From Ruminococcus sp. (GTDB taxonomy: Bacteria; Bacillota; Clostridia; Lachnospirales; Lachnospiraceae): 41,939 bases of DNA. This document shows, one piece after another, positions 16,937-24,284 of the stretch. The stretch is from positions 1-41,939 of the forward strand of contig JAMPIB010000032.1 in NCBI GenBank assembly GCA_023663085.1, given 5' to 3'. Numbering within the stretch: position 1 is the stretch's first letter; each line of letters begins with the position of its first letter. The translations under genes were made by a program, and so were the position numbers. The notes beneath the pieces are model-generated. The model did not search any database and had not been told where the DNA came from. It saw only the letters and a list, made by a program, of their open reading frames with translations.

Positions 16937-18307
16937 CTAATCTGTTATAATATTAAACTCCTGCGTCACCAGAGAATACTGATACATTGTTTCGTCAATG
17001 ATCTTTTCCAACACAAAGTCATCATTATCCTCGACTTTTTCCATATATTCTCTTTTCAGATAAGCTTCGTCCAAAAAATGCGGGTTTTCTGATATCATAA
17101 ATAACATATGTTCTTCTTCAAAAATACAGGTGTTATAAAAATCAGTTATAAAACCTGTTTTAAATTCCGGCAACAGGACTGCACCTGCCTTCTTCATCAG
17201 ATCAAGTAATTCTGCCGTATATTGTCCGGATATGGGCGAAGAAAGAAACCACCTGATATTTAATCCTTCGCCCAGAATTGCATGGCATAACTGTGCGATC
17301 ACATCAAATGAGAGAGATTTGTCTACAAAATACACATATTCCGCACCATATTTTTCCTGATACAACCACAGATCGGCTATGACTTTTTCGATATGAGCAC
17401 AGACTCTTGCAACACAGTAAGGCAAAGTGATTGCCGGAACATTGTAGGATGGCAGATAAAAGCCGCCAAAATCAGGCAAATGAACATTTTTTGTCAAAAT
17501 TTCCGCATTCATCGTATTTTTTATAACATTTTCGTCCTGCTTATAGATACAGCCGTCAACAGACGCTGCATTTTTTCGACGCATCACACAGCTTAACAGC
17601 TCACAAACCGCCTGCTCCCCCGCAGAGATCATAACATAGTCAAACAGTTTTTCAAAAAAAGGAGCCCAGCTTTGGTCAATCTCATCAGCCATATCTCTGA
17701 AGGGCTGGCCGCCGACAATTATTTTGATGGCAGGATTATGTTTTCTAATGTATCTGCACAAGGTAAAAACCGCGGTCAGCTGCTGCTTACCGGCAGGATA
17801 AATCAGCACAACATCTATCCCGTTCAGATCATGTTCTGCAAAATAATTTTTATAAAAGGCAAGATAATAATTTTCATCTTCGTTTTCCAGCAATTCAATA
17901 TCATTTGTTATTTCTGATATACTGTTCCACACATTGATATCTCTATCTTTCTCATATGCAGTTTTGTGAAAAAGCTGTAACTCCCTCTCGTATAAAGAAG
18001 CCCGCGCATATTCTTCTATATTGATAAAATGCTCCATTTCATGCAGGATATATTCTACGCGGACTTTATTGGTAATCAGAAAATAGTATATCATGTCATA
18101 TTTTTCAAATATAGATTCCGATGTGACGGCCTTAATCCGGGCGTAACATTCATCCAGATTATCTCTGCCTCTTTGATATATGCGGTATTGCACATTCAGA
18201 TCGCAGACCGTAATATCAAAGTCACGCAGACAGGGCATCAATGCAGGAATCTCTATATCCGGCCGGGAATGTCTCCAGGCAGGGGGAAAGAAAAAAACAG
18301 CTTTCAT
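16937..18307 (-). CDS. B12-binding/radical-SAM-like protein lacking the CxxxCxxC cluster motif
   Basis: A 456-aa protein. The N-terminus (MKAVFFFPPAWRHSRPDIEI) and residues 164-205 (VVLIYPAGKQQ ... IIVGGQPF) match the B12-binding fold of class B radical-SAM enzymes, including RiPP methyltransferases. Residues 305-390 match the following TIM-barrel segment (EKVIADL, YGAEYVYFVDKSLSFD, LNIRWFLSSP). Where the radical-SAM loop should be, there is only PYCVARVCAH (296-305): the CxxxCxxC region seems deleted, and the SAM-binding ESG-like motif is absent. The frame is intact, so it may be a pseudo-enzyme scaffold. CAGGAG precedes the ATG. It is divergent from the 44-aa peptide gene. Confidence 0.72.
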   Translation of the reverse strand: MKAVFFFPPAWRHSRPDIEIPALMPCLRDFDITVCDLNVQYRIYQRGRDNLDECYARIKAVTSESIFEKYDMIYYFLITNKVRVEYILHEMEHFINIEEYARASLYERELQLFHKTAYEKDRDINVWNSISEITNDIELLENEDENYYLAFYKNYFAEHDLNGIDVVLIYPAGKQQLTAVFTLCRYIRKHNPAIKIIVGGQPFRDMADEIDQSWAPFFEKLFDYVMISAGEQAVCELLSCVMRRKNAASVDGCIYKQDENVIKNTMNAEILTKNVHLPDFGGFYLPSYNVPAITLPYCVARVCAHIEKVIADLWLYQEKYGAEYVYFVDKSLSFDVIAQLCHAILGEGLNIRWFLSSPISGQYTAELLDLMKKAGAVLLPEFKTGFITDFYNTCIFEEEHMLFMISENPHFLDEAYLKREYMEKVEDNDDFVLEKIIDETMYQYSLVTQEFNIITD

Positions 18308-18365
18308 AAAAATAAAAACTCCTGTTATTTATTCTACTATTTTTATATTCTCAAAAAAGGGAATT

Positions 18366-18418
18366 AAAAAACATACCAAAACTTGAAGAAAAAAACTTCG
18401 GGTTTTGGTATGTTTTTT
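18366..18418. terminator. Bidirectional terminator-like hairpin in the divergent region
   Basis: A 17-bp stem (right arm GTTTTGGTATGTTTTTT) encloses a smaller GAAG/CTTC hairpin and is flanked by A- and T-tracts on both strands. It lies about 60 bp upstream of the radical-SAM-like start, so on the minus strand it could be an attenuator or an insulator against upstream transcription. On the plus strand no gene ends here. Confidence 0.7.
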
Positions 18419-18459
18419 TGAATGTATCGAACTATAATAGAAAGGTCATAGGAAATATA

Positions 18460-18501
18460 TTGATTATGGCAGTTTGATATTTATAAACTATGTTTTATAA
18501 T
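18460..18501 (+). promoter_or_regulatory. Promoter(s) of the secreted peptide gene
   Basis: Two overlapping candidates are seen. One is TTGATT (18460-18465), 16 bp, TATAAA (18482-18487). The other is TTGATA (18474-18479), 16 bp, TATAAT (18496-18501). The second would start transcription almost at the ribosome site (AGGAGG, 18505-18510), so the first is preferred. Confidence 0.55.
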
Positions 18502-18520
18502 CTTAGGAGGTTTTTTACAC

Positions 18521-18655
18521 ATGAAAAATTTTAAGGCGCTTGTTTTATCTTTATTGGTTGTTGGGAGTATTTTTTCTAATATTTTTTCATTTTCGCAGGT
18601 TCCACATACTAGTACTACGTTGGAGATTTGCGAGCCTCATAATAATACATTATAA
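18521..18655 (+). CDS. 44-aa secreted peptide, candidate signalling peptide or RiPP precursor
   Basis: A short gene with a perfect AGGAGG ten bases before ATG, its own promoter, and an 11-bp terminator 17 bp after the stop. The peptide starts MKNFKALVLSLLVVGSIFSN, a basic N-terminus plus hydrophobic core typical of a Sec signal peptide. It ends with a polar region, SQVPHTSTTLEICEPHNNTL, containing one Cys. It converges on a 610-aa tandem HTH/TPR regulator whose stop codon abuts the terminator, and diverges from a radical-SAM-like gene. This is the layout of secreted pheromone genes of RRNPP systems. The mature form is unknown. An antimicrobial or RiPP precursor role is possible. Confidence 0.7.
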   Translation: MKNFKALVLSLLVVGSIFSNIFSFSQVPHTSTTLEICEPHNNTL

Positions 18656-18671
18656 AATTAATATCCTCTGT

Positions 18672-18708
18672 AACCACCACATGTCACTATGTGGTGGTTC
18701 TAGTTTTT
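18672..18708 (+). terminator. Terminator of the secreted peptide gene
   Basis: A perfect 11-bp stem AACCACCACAT/ATGTGGTGGTT with loop GTCACT (18672-18699) is followed by CTAGTTTTT on the plus strand. The minus strand has no U-tract after it. It bounds a transcript of about 220 nt. Confidence 0.85.
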
Positions 18709-20532
18709 ACTTATATCATCAGCAATATCCCTTCTAAACCGCTTACCATAATATTTTTCTAATGCGTATTTATCTTTTTCCATTCGTAATAATTCTAACA
18801 ACCAGTAAACTCTCCAATAGTTAGGCTGACAATTTTCTTTTTCTTTCTCAAGCCGCTCTTTAATATAAGTCCTCTGCATAAGAAAATTTCCCAACAATCC
18901 ACCTTTCCCACATATTAGTTGTAATTTAATTCCTCGCTCACAATAAGCTAATGCCATATCAAGTTCATCACTAATTTCACAATAAATGGCAAGGCTTTCC
19001 AATATCAATGAAAGTTCCTTATAATGGTATTTATCCTCCACCTTACTGTTATCAAATCCATATAAAACAGATTCCAATAATAAAATTGCCTGCTTTTCCT
19101 TGCCCATTCTACGATACAATTTTGCAATGAAATTAACTATTATCGTCTCTTGCATACTTAACATAACTATCTTAAAGCACTTAGGTTCAAACAACCTTGT
19201 CTCTTCAAATGCTTGTATGCAAAGATCAATCGCTGTAGATAAATCTAATTTATTATCCTGCACATCTAACATAATAGTTGTAAATAAAAGATACTGTTGG
19301 TTTTCTTTATAGTCTGTTAAAAGTCTTTCTTCTAACTTTTCCAAAAGATTTCTTGCTTTTTCATCATTACCTCTCATAGTTTCCCTTGTAATCTCCCATT
19401 CCAGTTCGAGTAATGAAAAATCATCTGTTACCAAATTCGTCCTATAAATTTCATATTCATGATCTATCGCATCCATTAATTTCCGAAAAGTCCCAGGCTT
19501 AGGAAGATTCGCTCCATTTTCAATCCTTGATAACGTTTTAATATCAAGTCCAGCCTTTTCCGCCAGTTTATCCTGTGTCAGATTGCTCTGTTTTCGCTCT
19601 TGTCTGACCGCTTCTGCTATCAAATATATTTTATTCTGCCTGTTTGTCACCCATAAATTTATTCCAGCATCAGGCATTCGCATTCCACTACTTTCATAAC
19701 TCCATTTCAAAGCGTCAATCTGCTGTTTTATTCTGGCAGACTCTGCTTTATCCATTTTTTTTACTGCTATGTGCATCAATATTTCCAGCATTTGTGGAAG
19801 AAAGAAAAGCGAAGTATTTTCCACCAACAAATCCAACGTCTTCCTGACAGCGCTTTCCGCCTGTTCTTCTTTATCATTCTGCCGCAGGCTCTCCGCCAAT
19901 AACCAGGTCAATTTTGGATATAAGGCAATCTGCATTTCTACATCCAGCTGCCTTTTATCCAATACTGACACTAGTGTCATACATTGTTTGTGAACTTCCC
20001 CATTTCCCAAATACAGTCCGCACTGTAACCACATTATTATTAAAGTCCATTCCTCTTCGCCTAAGAGGTACTTATCCAGTGTCTCTATACTGAAATATGG
20101 CAATGTCATTTCAATCGCATCTTCAACATTTTTTTGCGCCCTCGCATAATCCTGCTGTTCCAATGCGATAGCGGCCTTCATTTTCATAATATATTGCTGA
20201 TGCGGCGGCAAAGCGGCCATTTTTCTTTTCTGATAATTTCCGAGTATTTTCTTTGCTTCGTTATAATTTCCCTCTAAGATAGTCTTCTCTAATTTTTCCT
20301 GTATACAATAAATCTCATATTCCTTATACCCAACCATCATTGAGACTTTATTTATGGACTTTCCCATTCTGGAGAAAAGATAGGAAAGCGTCATAAATTC
20401 CGGTAAGCTCTCACCTGTCTCCAGACGGATATATGACGCCTCGGAGCATACGCCCTGATAAACTTCGCGCATTCGGAAATGTTTCGTTTTCCGCAGATAT
20501 TCGGCCAGCTTTCCGATTTTTCTTTCGTTCAA
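18700..20532 (-). CDS. Tandem HTH-TPR transcriptional regulator (RRNPP-like)
   Basis: The 610-aa protein appears to be two HTH-plus-repeat units in one chain. The N-terminus (about 4-65) looks like a divergent Xre-type HTH (KIGKLAEYLRKTKHFRMREV ... YIRLETGESLPE). Helical TPR-like repeats follow to about 285. A clear Xre HTH occupies about 305-358 (LTQDKLAEKAGLDIKTLSRI then ENGANLPKPGTF). Another TPR-like region runs to the end. RRNPP regulators (Rgg, PlcR) are about 300 aa with one such unit and bind re-imported peptides through the TPRs. The start is TTG, nine bases after AGAGG. The adjacent 44-aa peptide is the obvious candidate ligand. Confidence 0.82.
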   Translation of the reverse strand: MNERKIGKLAEYLRKTKHFRMREVYQGVCSEASYIRLETGESLPEFMTLSYLFSRMGKSINKVSMMVGYKEYEIYCIQEKLEKTILEGNYNEAKKILGNYQKRKMAALPPHQQYIMKMKAAIALEQQDYARAQKNVEDAIEMTLPYFSIETLDKYLLGEEEWTLIIMWLQCGLYLGNGEVHKQCMTLVSVLDKRQLDVEMQIALYPKLTWLLAESLRQNDKEEQAESAVRKTLDLLVENTSLFFLPQMLEILMHIAVKKMDKAESARIKQQIDALKWSYESSGMRMPDAGINLWVTNRQNKIYLIAEAVRQERKQSNLTQDKLAEKAGLDIKTLSRIENGANLPKPGTFRKLMDAIDHEYEIYRTNLVTDDFSLLELEWEITRETMRGNDEKARNLLEKLEERLLTDYKENQQYLLFTTIMLDVQDNKLDLSTAIDLCIQAFEETRLFEPKCFKIVMLSMQETIIVNFIAKLYRRMGKEKQAILLLESVLYGFDNSKVEDKYHYKELSLILESLAIYCEISDELDMALAYCERGIKLQLICGKGGLLGNFLMQRTYIKERLEKEKENCQPNYWRVYWLLELLRMEKDKYALEKYYGKRFRRDIADDISKN

Positions 20533-20595
20533 TTTCGTGTACCTCTTACTTCTTACTTCTTAGTCATAAAAATATGTCCGGCAAAAATAGCCATG

Positions 20596-20634
20596 TTAAT
20601 AAAAGACTATGATGAATAACAAGCACCATAGTCT
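20596..20634 (-). terminator. Terminator of the PIN toxin-antitoxin operon
   Basis: An 11-bp stem (AGACTATG core) with one G-U pair on the minus strand is followed by TTTTATT. It lies 21 bp past the antitoxin stop codon. Confidence 0.75.
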
Positions 20635-20654
20635 CTTAACAGTTTCATAAATCT

Positions 20655-20864
20655 CTAAAATCCAAACATTTTTCGGATTTCCTCATCCGCAGGTTCCAAA
20701 TCATCACTTTCATATTTCTCTGCTGTGTAATCTCCGTAACCACCATTATCAAATTGCTCTAAAAACTTAATCGTACCTGTTACGCCCAGGGCCTCTTTCA
20801 ATGCCCGTAATCCATTTTTCTGTATTTCTACACTACTGATTACATTTATTTTTTTTGCAATCAT
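20655..20864 (-). CDS. Small putative antitoxin partnered with a PIN-domain protein
   Basis: A 69-aa protein whose start is the ATG ten bases after GGAGG; a GTG eight codons upstream is less likely. It has a helical first half (SVEIQKNGLRALKEALGV), then a conserved-looking FLEQFDNGGYGDYTAEKY stretch and an acidic tail ending EEIRKMFGF. I recall similar short proteins beside PIN-domain genes, which fits an antitoxin, but no DNA-binding fold is obvious. It follows the toxin gene with a 34-bp gap on the same transcript, so the order is toxin first. Confidence 0.7.
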   Translation of the reverse strand: MIAKKINVISSVEIQKNGLRALKEALGVTGTIKFLEQFDNGGYGDYTAEKYESDDLEPADEEIRKMFGF

Positions 20865-20898
20865 GAATATAGCACCTCCAATAACCACTGATTTGGCT

Positions 20899-21291
20899 CT
20901 ATGTTTTAATACGATTACAACTATTCAAAAACTTTCTATCTGTGGTCAATAAAGCATCCGCTTTAGCAGCTTCTGCACAGGATAAATGAATGCTATCTTT
21001 ATACTTTATACTAGAACTATGCCGTATCTCTTCTGCACGCTCCAGTATCTGTAAAGTAACTTTAACCTCTTCTGTACAAAGCCCATATACCATTTGTAAT
21101 ACAGAACGTTTATATAAATTTGGCGTATCAGCTATCTCCCTGACAAGCATTTCACTTCCAATCAACTGAATCTCTAACTGCTCCACTAACTCTAAAATAA
21201 GCATAATGGAATTTCGTTCATAATAAATTTGTGAATACCTGCGATCATCTAACAAACGATTATAGCAACAATTATCCAAATAAATTTTCAT
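20899..21291 (-). CDS. PIN-domain protein, probable VapC-like toxin
   Basis: The 130-aa protein has the length and acidic residues of a PIN-domain ribonuclease: D6 in MKIYLDNCCYNR, a Glu in the VREIAD region, D99 in KYKDSIHLSCA, and D117 in DALLTTDRKFL. VapC-like toxins cleave tRNA or rRNA with Mg2+. AGAGG precedes the ATG and a 17-bp-spaced promoter lies just upstream. The partner gene follows downstream. It sits beside the peptide/regulator locus, within an accessory block, and may stabilise it. Confidence 0.82.
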   Translation of the reverse strand: MKIYLDNCCYNRLLDDRRYSQIYYERNSIMLILELVEQLEIQLIGSEMLVREIADTPNLYKRSVLQMVYGLCTEEVKVTLQILERAEEIRHSSSIKYKDSIHLSCAEAAKADALLTTDRKFLNSCNRIKT

Positions 21292-21311
21292 ATTAACCTC
21301 TGTATTTATTC

Positions 21312-21340
21312 ATTATAAACCAAAACAGGCGTTTAAACAA
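21312..21340 (-). promoter_or_regulatory. Promoter of the PIN toxin-antitoxin operon
   Basis: TTGTTT (21335-21340), a 17-bp spacer and TATAAT (21312-21317) on the minus strand. The -35/spacer region contains the palindrome GTTTAAAC and AAACAGGCGTTT-like symmetry, which could be an operator for autoregulation. Confidence 0.6.
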
Positions 21341-21402
21341 TATTTTTACCCTGATATTTTCCCAGGCTTTATACCAATGTCATTTTTCGGATTCTTTCCT
21401 TT

Positions 21403-21849
21403 TTATCCCAGCATTTCCCCAACCAGCCTGTTTACAAGCGCGCCATCGGCGCGGCCTTTTACTTTCGGCATCAGTTCTTTCATCACTTTTCCTTTATCTT
21501 TCCCGGACGGAGCCGTGATTCCGAGGCTATCCAGAACCTCGCGGATCGTATCTTTTATCTCGTCCTCGCTCATCTGGGCCGGAGCAAACTCCTGATAGAC
21601 CGCCAGACGTTTCTCGCACTGTTCGATGATATCTGTCCTGTCGGCAGGCGCAGTCTCCAGTGTTTCTCTGGTCTGTTTGATCTCGCGGTTGATGACCTCA
21701 AACTCTTCGGCCTCCGTTAAATCTTCTCTTTTATCAATGGCTTTGTTTTTCAGGGCGGAAAGCAGCATGGAAAGTGAATCCTTGCGCTCCTTATCCTTAT
21801 TTTTCATGGCCGTGACCATTTCTGCTCTTACTTCATCAATTTTACTCAT
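21403..21849 (-). CDS. GatB/YqeY-domain protein
   Basis: The 148-aa protein matches the YqeY family across its length. It begins MSKIDEVRAEMVTAMKNKDK, has an internal helical region, and ends in the tRNA-amidotransferase-like tail with GKVMKELMPKVKGRADGALV. YqeY resembles the C-terminal tRNA-binding part of GatB, and its role is not settled. The start ATG follows AAGGAG; an upstream in-frame start has no ribosome site. It is the last gene of the conserved holA-side cluster, before the accessory block begins at 21.3 kb. Confidence 0.9.
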   Translation of the reverse strand: MSKIDEVRAEMVTAMKNKDKERKDSLSMLLSALKNKAIDKREDLTEAEEFEVINREIKQTRETLETAPADRTDIIEQCEKRLAVYQEFAPAQMSEDEIKDTIREVLDSLGITAPSGKDKGKVMKELMPKVKGRADGALVNRLVGEMLG

Positions 21850-21912
21850 TTCTTTGTCTCCTTTCGCCGTTCGTCTTACCAGCAACATTATTTTTTACAT
21901 TATTTTTTTGTT

Positions 21913-22416
21913 CTAATTAATAGGTTCCCTGCAAAAAAAGCAGCTATACCGTTCTCTGGGCATCATCGGCACCAGATTTTCCGCGCCGCAGTAACCGCAG
22001 ACGATACATCTTTTTCCATCCGGTACGGAATTGCCCTCGTAGAGCCTTTCCGCTACGCGCAGGCCGCCATAATTTTTATGCAGGCGTTGTGCTTCTTCCT
22101 GCTTTTCTCTGGCATGTTCCATGGCATCCTGTCTTGCTTTTTCTTCCAGATAGGCAAGCGTGGATCCGGCCTCCGGCTCGTCGTCCGGCAGAGTCTGAAC
22201 GGATTTCGACGTATTGGAGAGCGTCTGCCGGGCACCCATCCTGCGCTGGTTTTTCTGCATCTGCTGGTGGTTTCCCTGATACCTCTGGTTCTGCGGAATG
22301 CCCGGCGGAGGATACTGGCCGTTTGGCTCTTTGTTTTGCCGCCCCTGTTCTTTCTTTTGTTTTACTACATTAAATATGATGATACACAGGACAATCGTCC
22401 ATATTAATGAAAACAT
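21913..22416 (-). CDS. Membrane-anchored zinc-ribbon protein
   Basis: The 167-aa protein has one N-terminal transmembrane helix (about 3-18, LIWTIVLCIIIFNVV). A Gln/Pro/Asn-rich low-complexity linker (20-70) follows, then a helical Glu/Ala-rich segment. The C-terminal zinc ribbon has CIVCGYCGAEN and CFFC as likely ligand pairs. I recognise no named family. The topology suggests a cytoplasmic ribbon tethered to the membrane by its N-terminus. It starts 33 bp after holA and ends 63 bp before yqeY, so it is probably co-transcribed. Confidence 0.75.
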   Translation of the reverse strand: MFSLIWTIVLCIIIFNVVKQKKEQGRQNKEPNGQYPPPGIPQNQRYQGNHQQMQKNQRRMGARQTLSNTSKSVQTLPDDEPEAGSTLAYLEEKARQDAMEHAREKQEEAQRLHKNYGGLRVAERLYEGNSVPDGKRCIVCGYCGAENLVPMMPRERYSCFFCREPIN

Positions 22417-22449
22417 CTGTTATTTTATTCTCCTTTTTCGTCTGTATTC

Positions 22450-23427
22450 TCAGGCGCTGTACTTTACCAGCAAAAGTTCCACACTCAAAACATCGTTCAT
22501 TTTCCCGGTCTTGACCGCTTCTTCGGCTTCTACACAGTCGGTCACGGCTTTCCGCAGAGCTTTCGTATCAAATTTAGCCGCCTGGTTCACATACTTTCCG
22601 GCGACAAACCCCGGCAGGCCGATATTTTCGCCGATTGTCTTCACGGGATAGCCTTTCTTTTTTAACTCTTTTACCTGCAAAAGCAGATTGAACTGTCTGG
22701 CGAGCAGAAAAAGTATCCGCATAGGCGGTTCTTTTAACGTCAGCAGGTCGTAATACAAATCCATAGCTTCTTTTTGTCTTTTATCGGCAATGGCGTTCAT
22801 CATATCAAAAATCTGGTTATTTACCTGTCTGGTGCAGACGGCCTCGATATCTTCTGCGGTAACGACTTCTTTTTCCAGACAGTAGCAGATCAGTTTTTCA
22901 AGTTCTTTGCTGATGTTTTCCATACTCGTACCGGTTTTTTCCAGAAAAAGTTCCAGATCCCGCTCGGTAATCTTCTTGTCTTCTTTTTTCAGACTGCCAA
23001 GGACCCAGCGTTTCAGCACACTTTCGTCCTGCGCCTTAAATTCGATCGCACAGCCTTTGGCTGATATGGCTTTAAAAAGTTTGCTCCGTTTATCAACTTC
23101 TTTCTCTGCAAGCACAAAAAAGGTCGTCTCGGAGGGTTCTTTCAGGTATTCCGCAAGCTGTTCGCCTCCGTGTTTGAACAGGCCGCTGTTTTCTATGATG
23201 ATCGTGCGGCGCTCCGCCAGAAAAGGCATGGTCTCCGCCAGATCTATCACCTCGCCGACGTTTATGTCTTTGCCTTCAAAATGATGGCAGTTCATGGAAT
23301 CGTCATCCCCGGCCAGTGCTTTTTTTAACTTATCACGATATTGCTTACGCAGGTAGTCTTCTTCGCCGTAAAGCAGATAAACCTGCTTTAACTGGCCCGA
23401 TTTGATCTCTTCGTTCAGTTTCTGCAT
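22450..23427 (-). CDS. holA: DNA polymerase III delta subunit
   Basis: The clamp-loader delta subunit, which opens the beta sliding clamp. The 325-aa length is standard. It starts MQKLNEEIKSGQLKQVYLLY, followed by GEEDYL, the usual start of the HolA N-terminal domain. It retains EGKDINVGEVIDLAETMPFL-like features and the C-terminal collar domain (about 210-325) with LLARQFNLLLQV. In many Firmicutes holA follows comEC directly. Here about 3.3 kb of accessory genes separates them. The leader AGAAAGGCACGGTCATCAGA belongs to a motif repeated in this window. Confidence 0.95.
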   Translation of the reverse strand: MQKLNEEIKSGQLKQVYLLYGEEDYLRKQYRDKLKKALAGDDDSMNCHHFEGKDINVGEVIDLAETMPFLAERRTIIIENSGLFKHGGEQLAEYLKEPSETTFFVLAEKEVDKRSKLFKAISAKGCAIEFKAQDESVLKRWVLGSLKKEDKKITERDLELFLEKTGTSMENISKELEKLICYCLEKEVVTAEDIEAVCTRQVNNQIFDMMNAIADKRQKEAMDLYYDLLTLKEPPMRILFLLARQFNLLLQVKELKKKGYPVKTIGENIGLPGFVAGKYVNQAAKFDTKALRKAVTDCVEAEEAVKTGKMNDVLSVELLLVKYSA

Positions 23428-23473
23428 TCTGATGACCGTGCCTTTCTGTCTGTGGAAGGGTAGAGCGGGAGGA

Positions 23474-23719
23474 TTACTGTTTTATCCAAGATCTGATATT
23501 ACCGCATTCTTCATCCTGCAACATACTCCATACATATTCGGGCGACTCTGCATACAATCCCGAATCTTTATCCTGTAATAATTCATATGTCATCGTTCTC
23601 AACAGTTTTTTCAATGCGGCTTCTTCAGAACATTGTTGCTTATTGCTTATCTGATGCACTAAATAAAGTGAAATAGCCTGCATTGACTTATTAATATTAA
23701 CAGTTGACACGCTCACCAC
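23474..23719 (-). CDS. Small DUF3791-like/antitoxin-type protein
   Basis: An 81-aa mostly helical protein starting at GTG, five bases after AGGGAG and inside the last codons of the DUF3990 gene. It has the ISLYLVHQISNKQQCSEEAA and KLLRTMTYELLQDKDSGLYA stretches. I do not recognise it with certainty. Small helical proteins (DUF3791-like or unnamed) usually flank DUF3990 genes, and an antitoxin or accessory role follows from position only. It is the last gene of the three-gene operon. Confidence 0.65.
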   Translation of the reverse strand: MVSVSTVNINKSMQAISLYLVHQISNKQQCSEEAALKKLLRTMTYELLQDKDSGLYAESPEYVWSMLQDEECGNIRSWIKQ

Positions 23720-24282
23720 ACGATCTCCCTTCTTTTTTTCTTAAAGTGCAATTTCTGGATTGCCGCATCCGTTCCAAAGAAGTACTGTTTCGGTAGATTT
23801 TCCGGTTCCAGTTCTTTTATCAGAGCATCGAGTACTTCATCCGTATAACCCGTTGCAAGTAATTCTTCTCTATAGGAATTAATGATCGTAACGGTATTTT
23901 CATCTGCCGTCGGCCCAATCACGATATCATAGTCATGTGCACTCGCATCCGAATCTCGGTTTTTCAAAATAAACCGCATCCAATCCCTGTCAGCCTCTTG
24001 AAACACCTTTACTCGTAAAGTTCCCGGATTTTTTATACAATCATCATCAAATTCCAGATTATATCTGTATGCCTGATATCTGTTTACCTTATATTGAGGA
24101 TTTCTCCTGCGTATCTTTTCTTCTTTTGTCTCTATGATACGCTTATTCCTTCTGGCTATATTTTCGGCATGCTTTTTCATCGGTGTAGCATAAAAGCCTT
24201 TTCCAAAATCCTTATATCCTTTTCCCGCTGTCACATCGACCTGATCAATATCATATATCGTCCCATGATATAAGTCTATCAT
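23713..24282 (-). CDS. DUF3990 protein, predicted ADP-ribosyltransferase-fold toxin
   Basis: The 189-aa protein starts MIDLYHGTIYDIDQVDVTAG and continues KGYKDFGKGFYATP. This matches DUF3990, a family placed in the ADP-ribosyltransferase clan: HGT and G-K-GFY resemble the NAD-binding H and Y positions of PARP-like enzymes. A conserved RDWMRFILKNR segment and DIVIGPTADENT follow. Flanking small genes suggest a toxin with one or two antitoxins. It starts 2 nt after the DUF3791 stop and overlaps the next gene by 7 nt, so all three are translationally coupled. NAD-dependent modification of a host target is inferred. Confidence 0.82.
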   Translation of the reverse strand: MIDLYHGTIYDIDQVDVTAGKGYKDFGKGFYATPMKKHAENIARRNKRIIETKEEKIRRRNPQYKVNRYQAYRYNLEFDDDCIKNPGTLRVKVFQEADRDWMRFILKNRDSDASAHDYDIVIGPTADENTVTIINSYREELLATGYTDEVLDALIKELEPENLPKQYFFGTDAAIQKLHFKKKRREIVW

Positions 24283-24284
24283 AC

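Noticed and set aside
16323-16937. A mobile element as the origin of the accessory block
   Set aside because: No transposase, integrase, terminal inverted repeats or att-like duplications were seen at either edge.
18496-18501. TATAAT as the main -10 of the peptide gene
   Set aside because: Its start site would fall within or next to the AGGAGG, leaving almost no leader. It is kept only as an alternative within the promoter feature.
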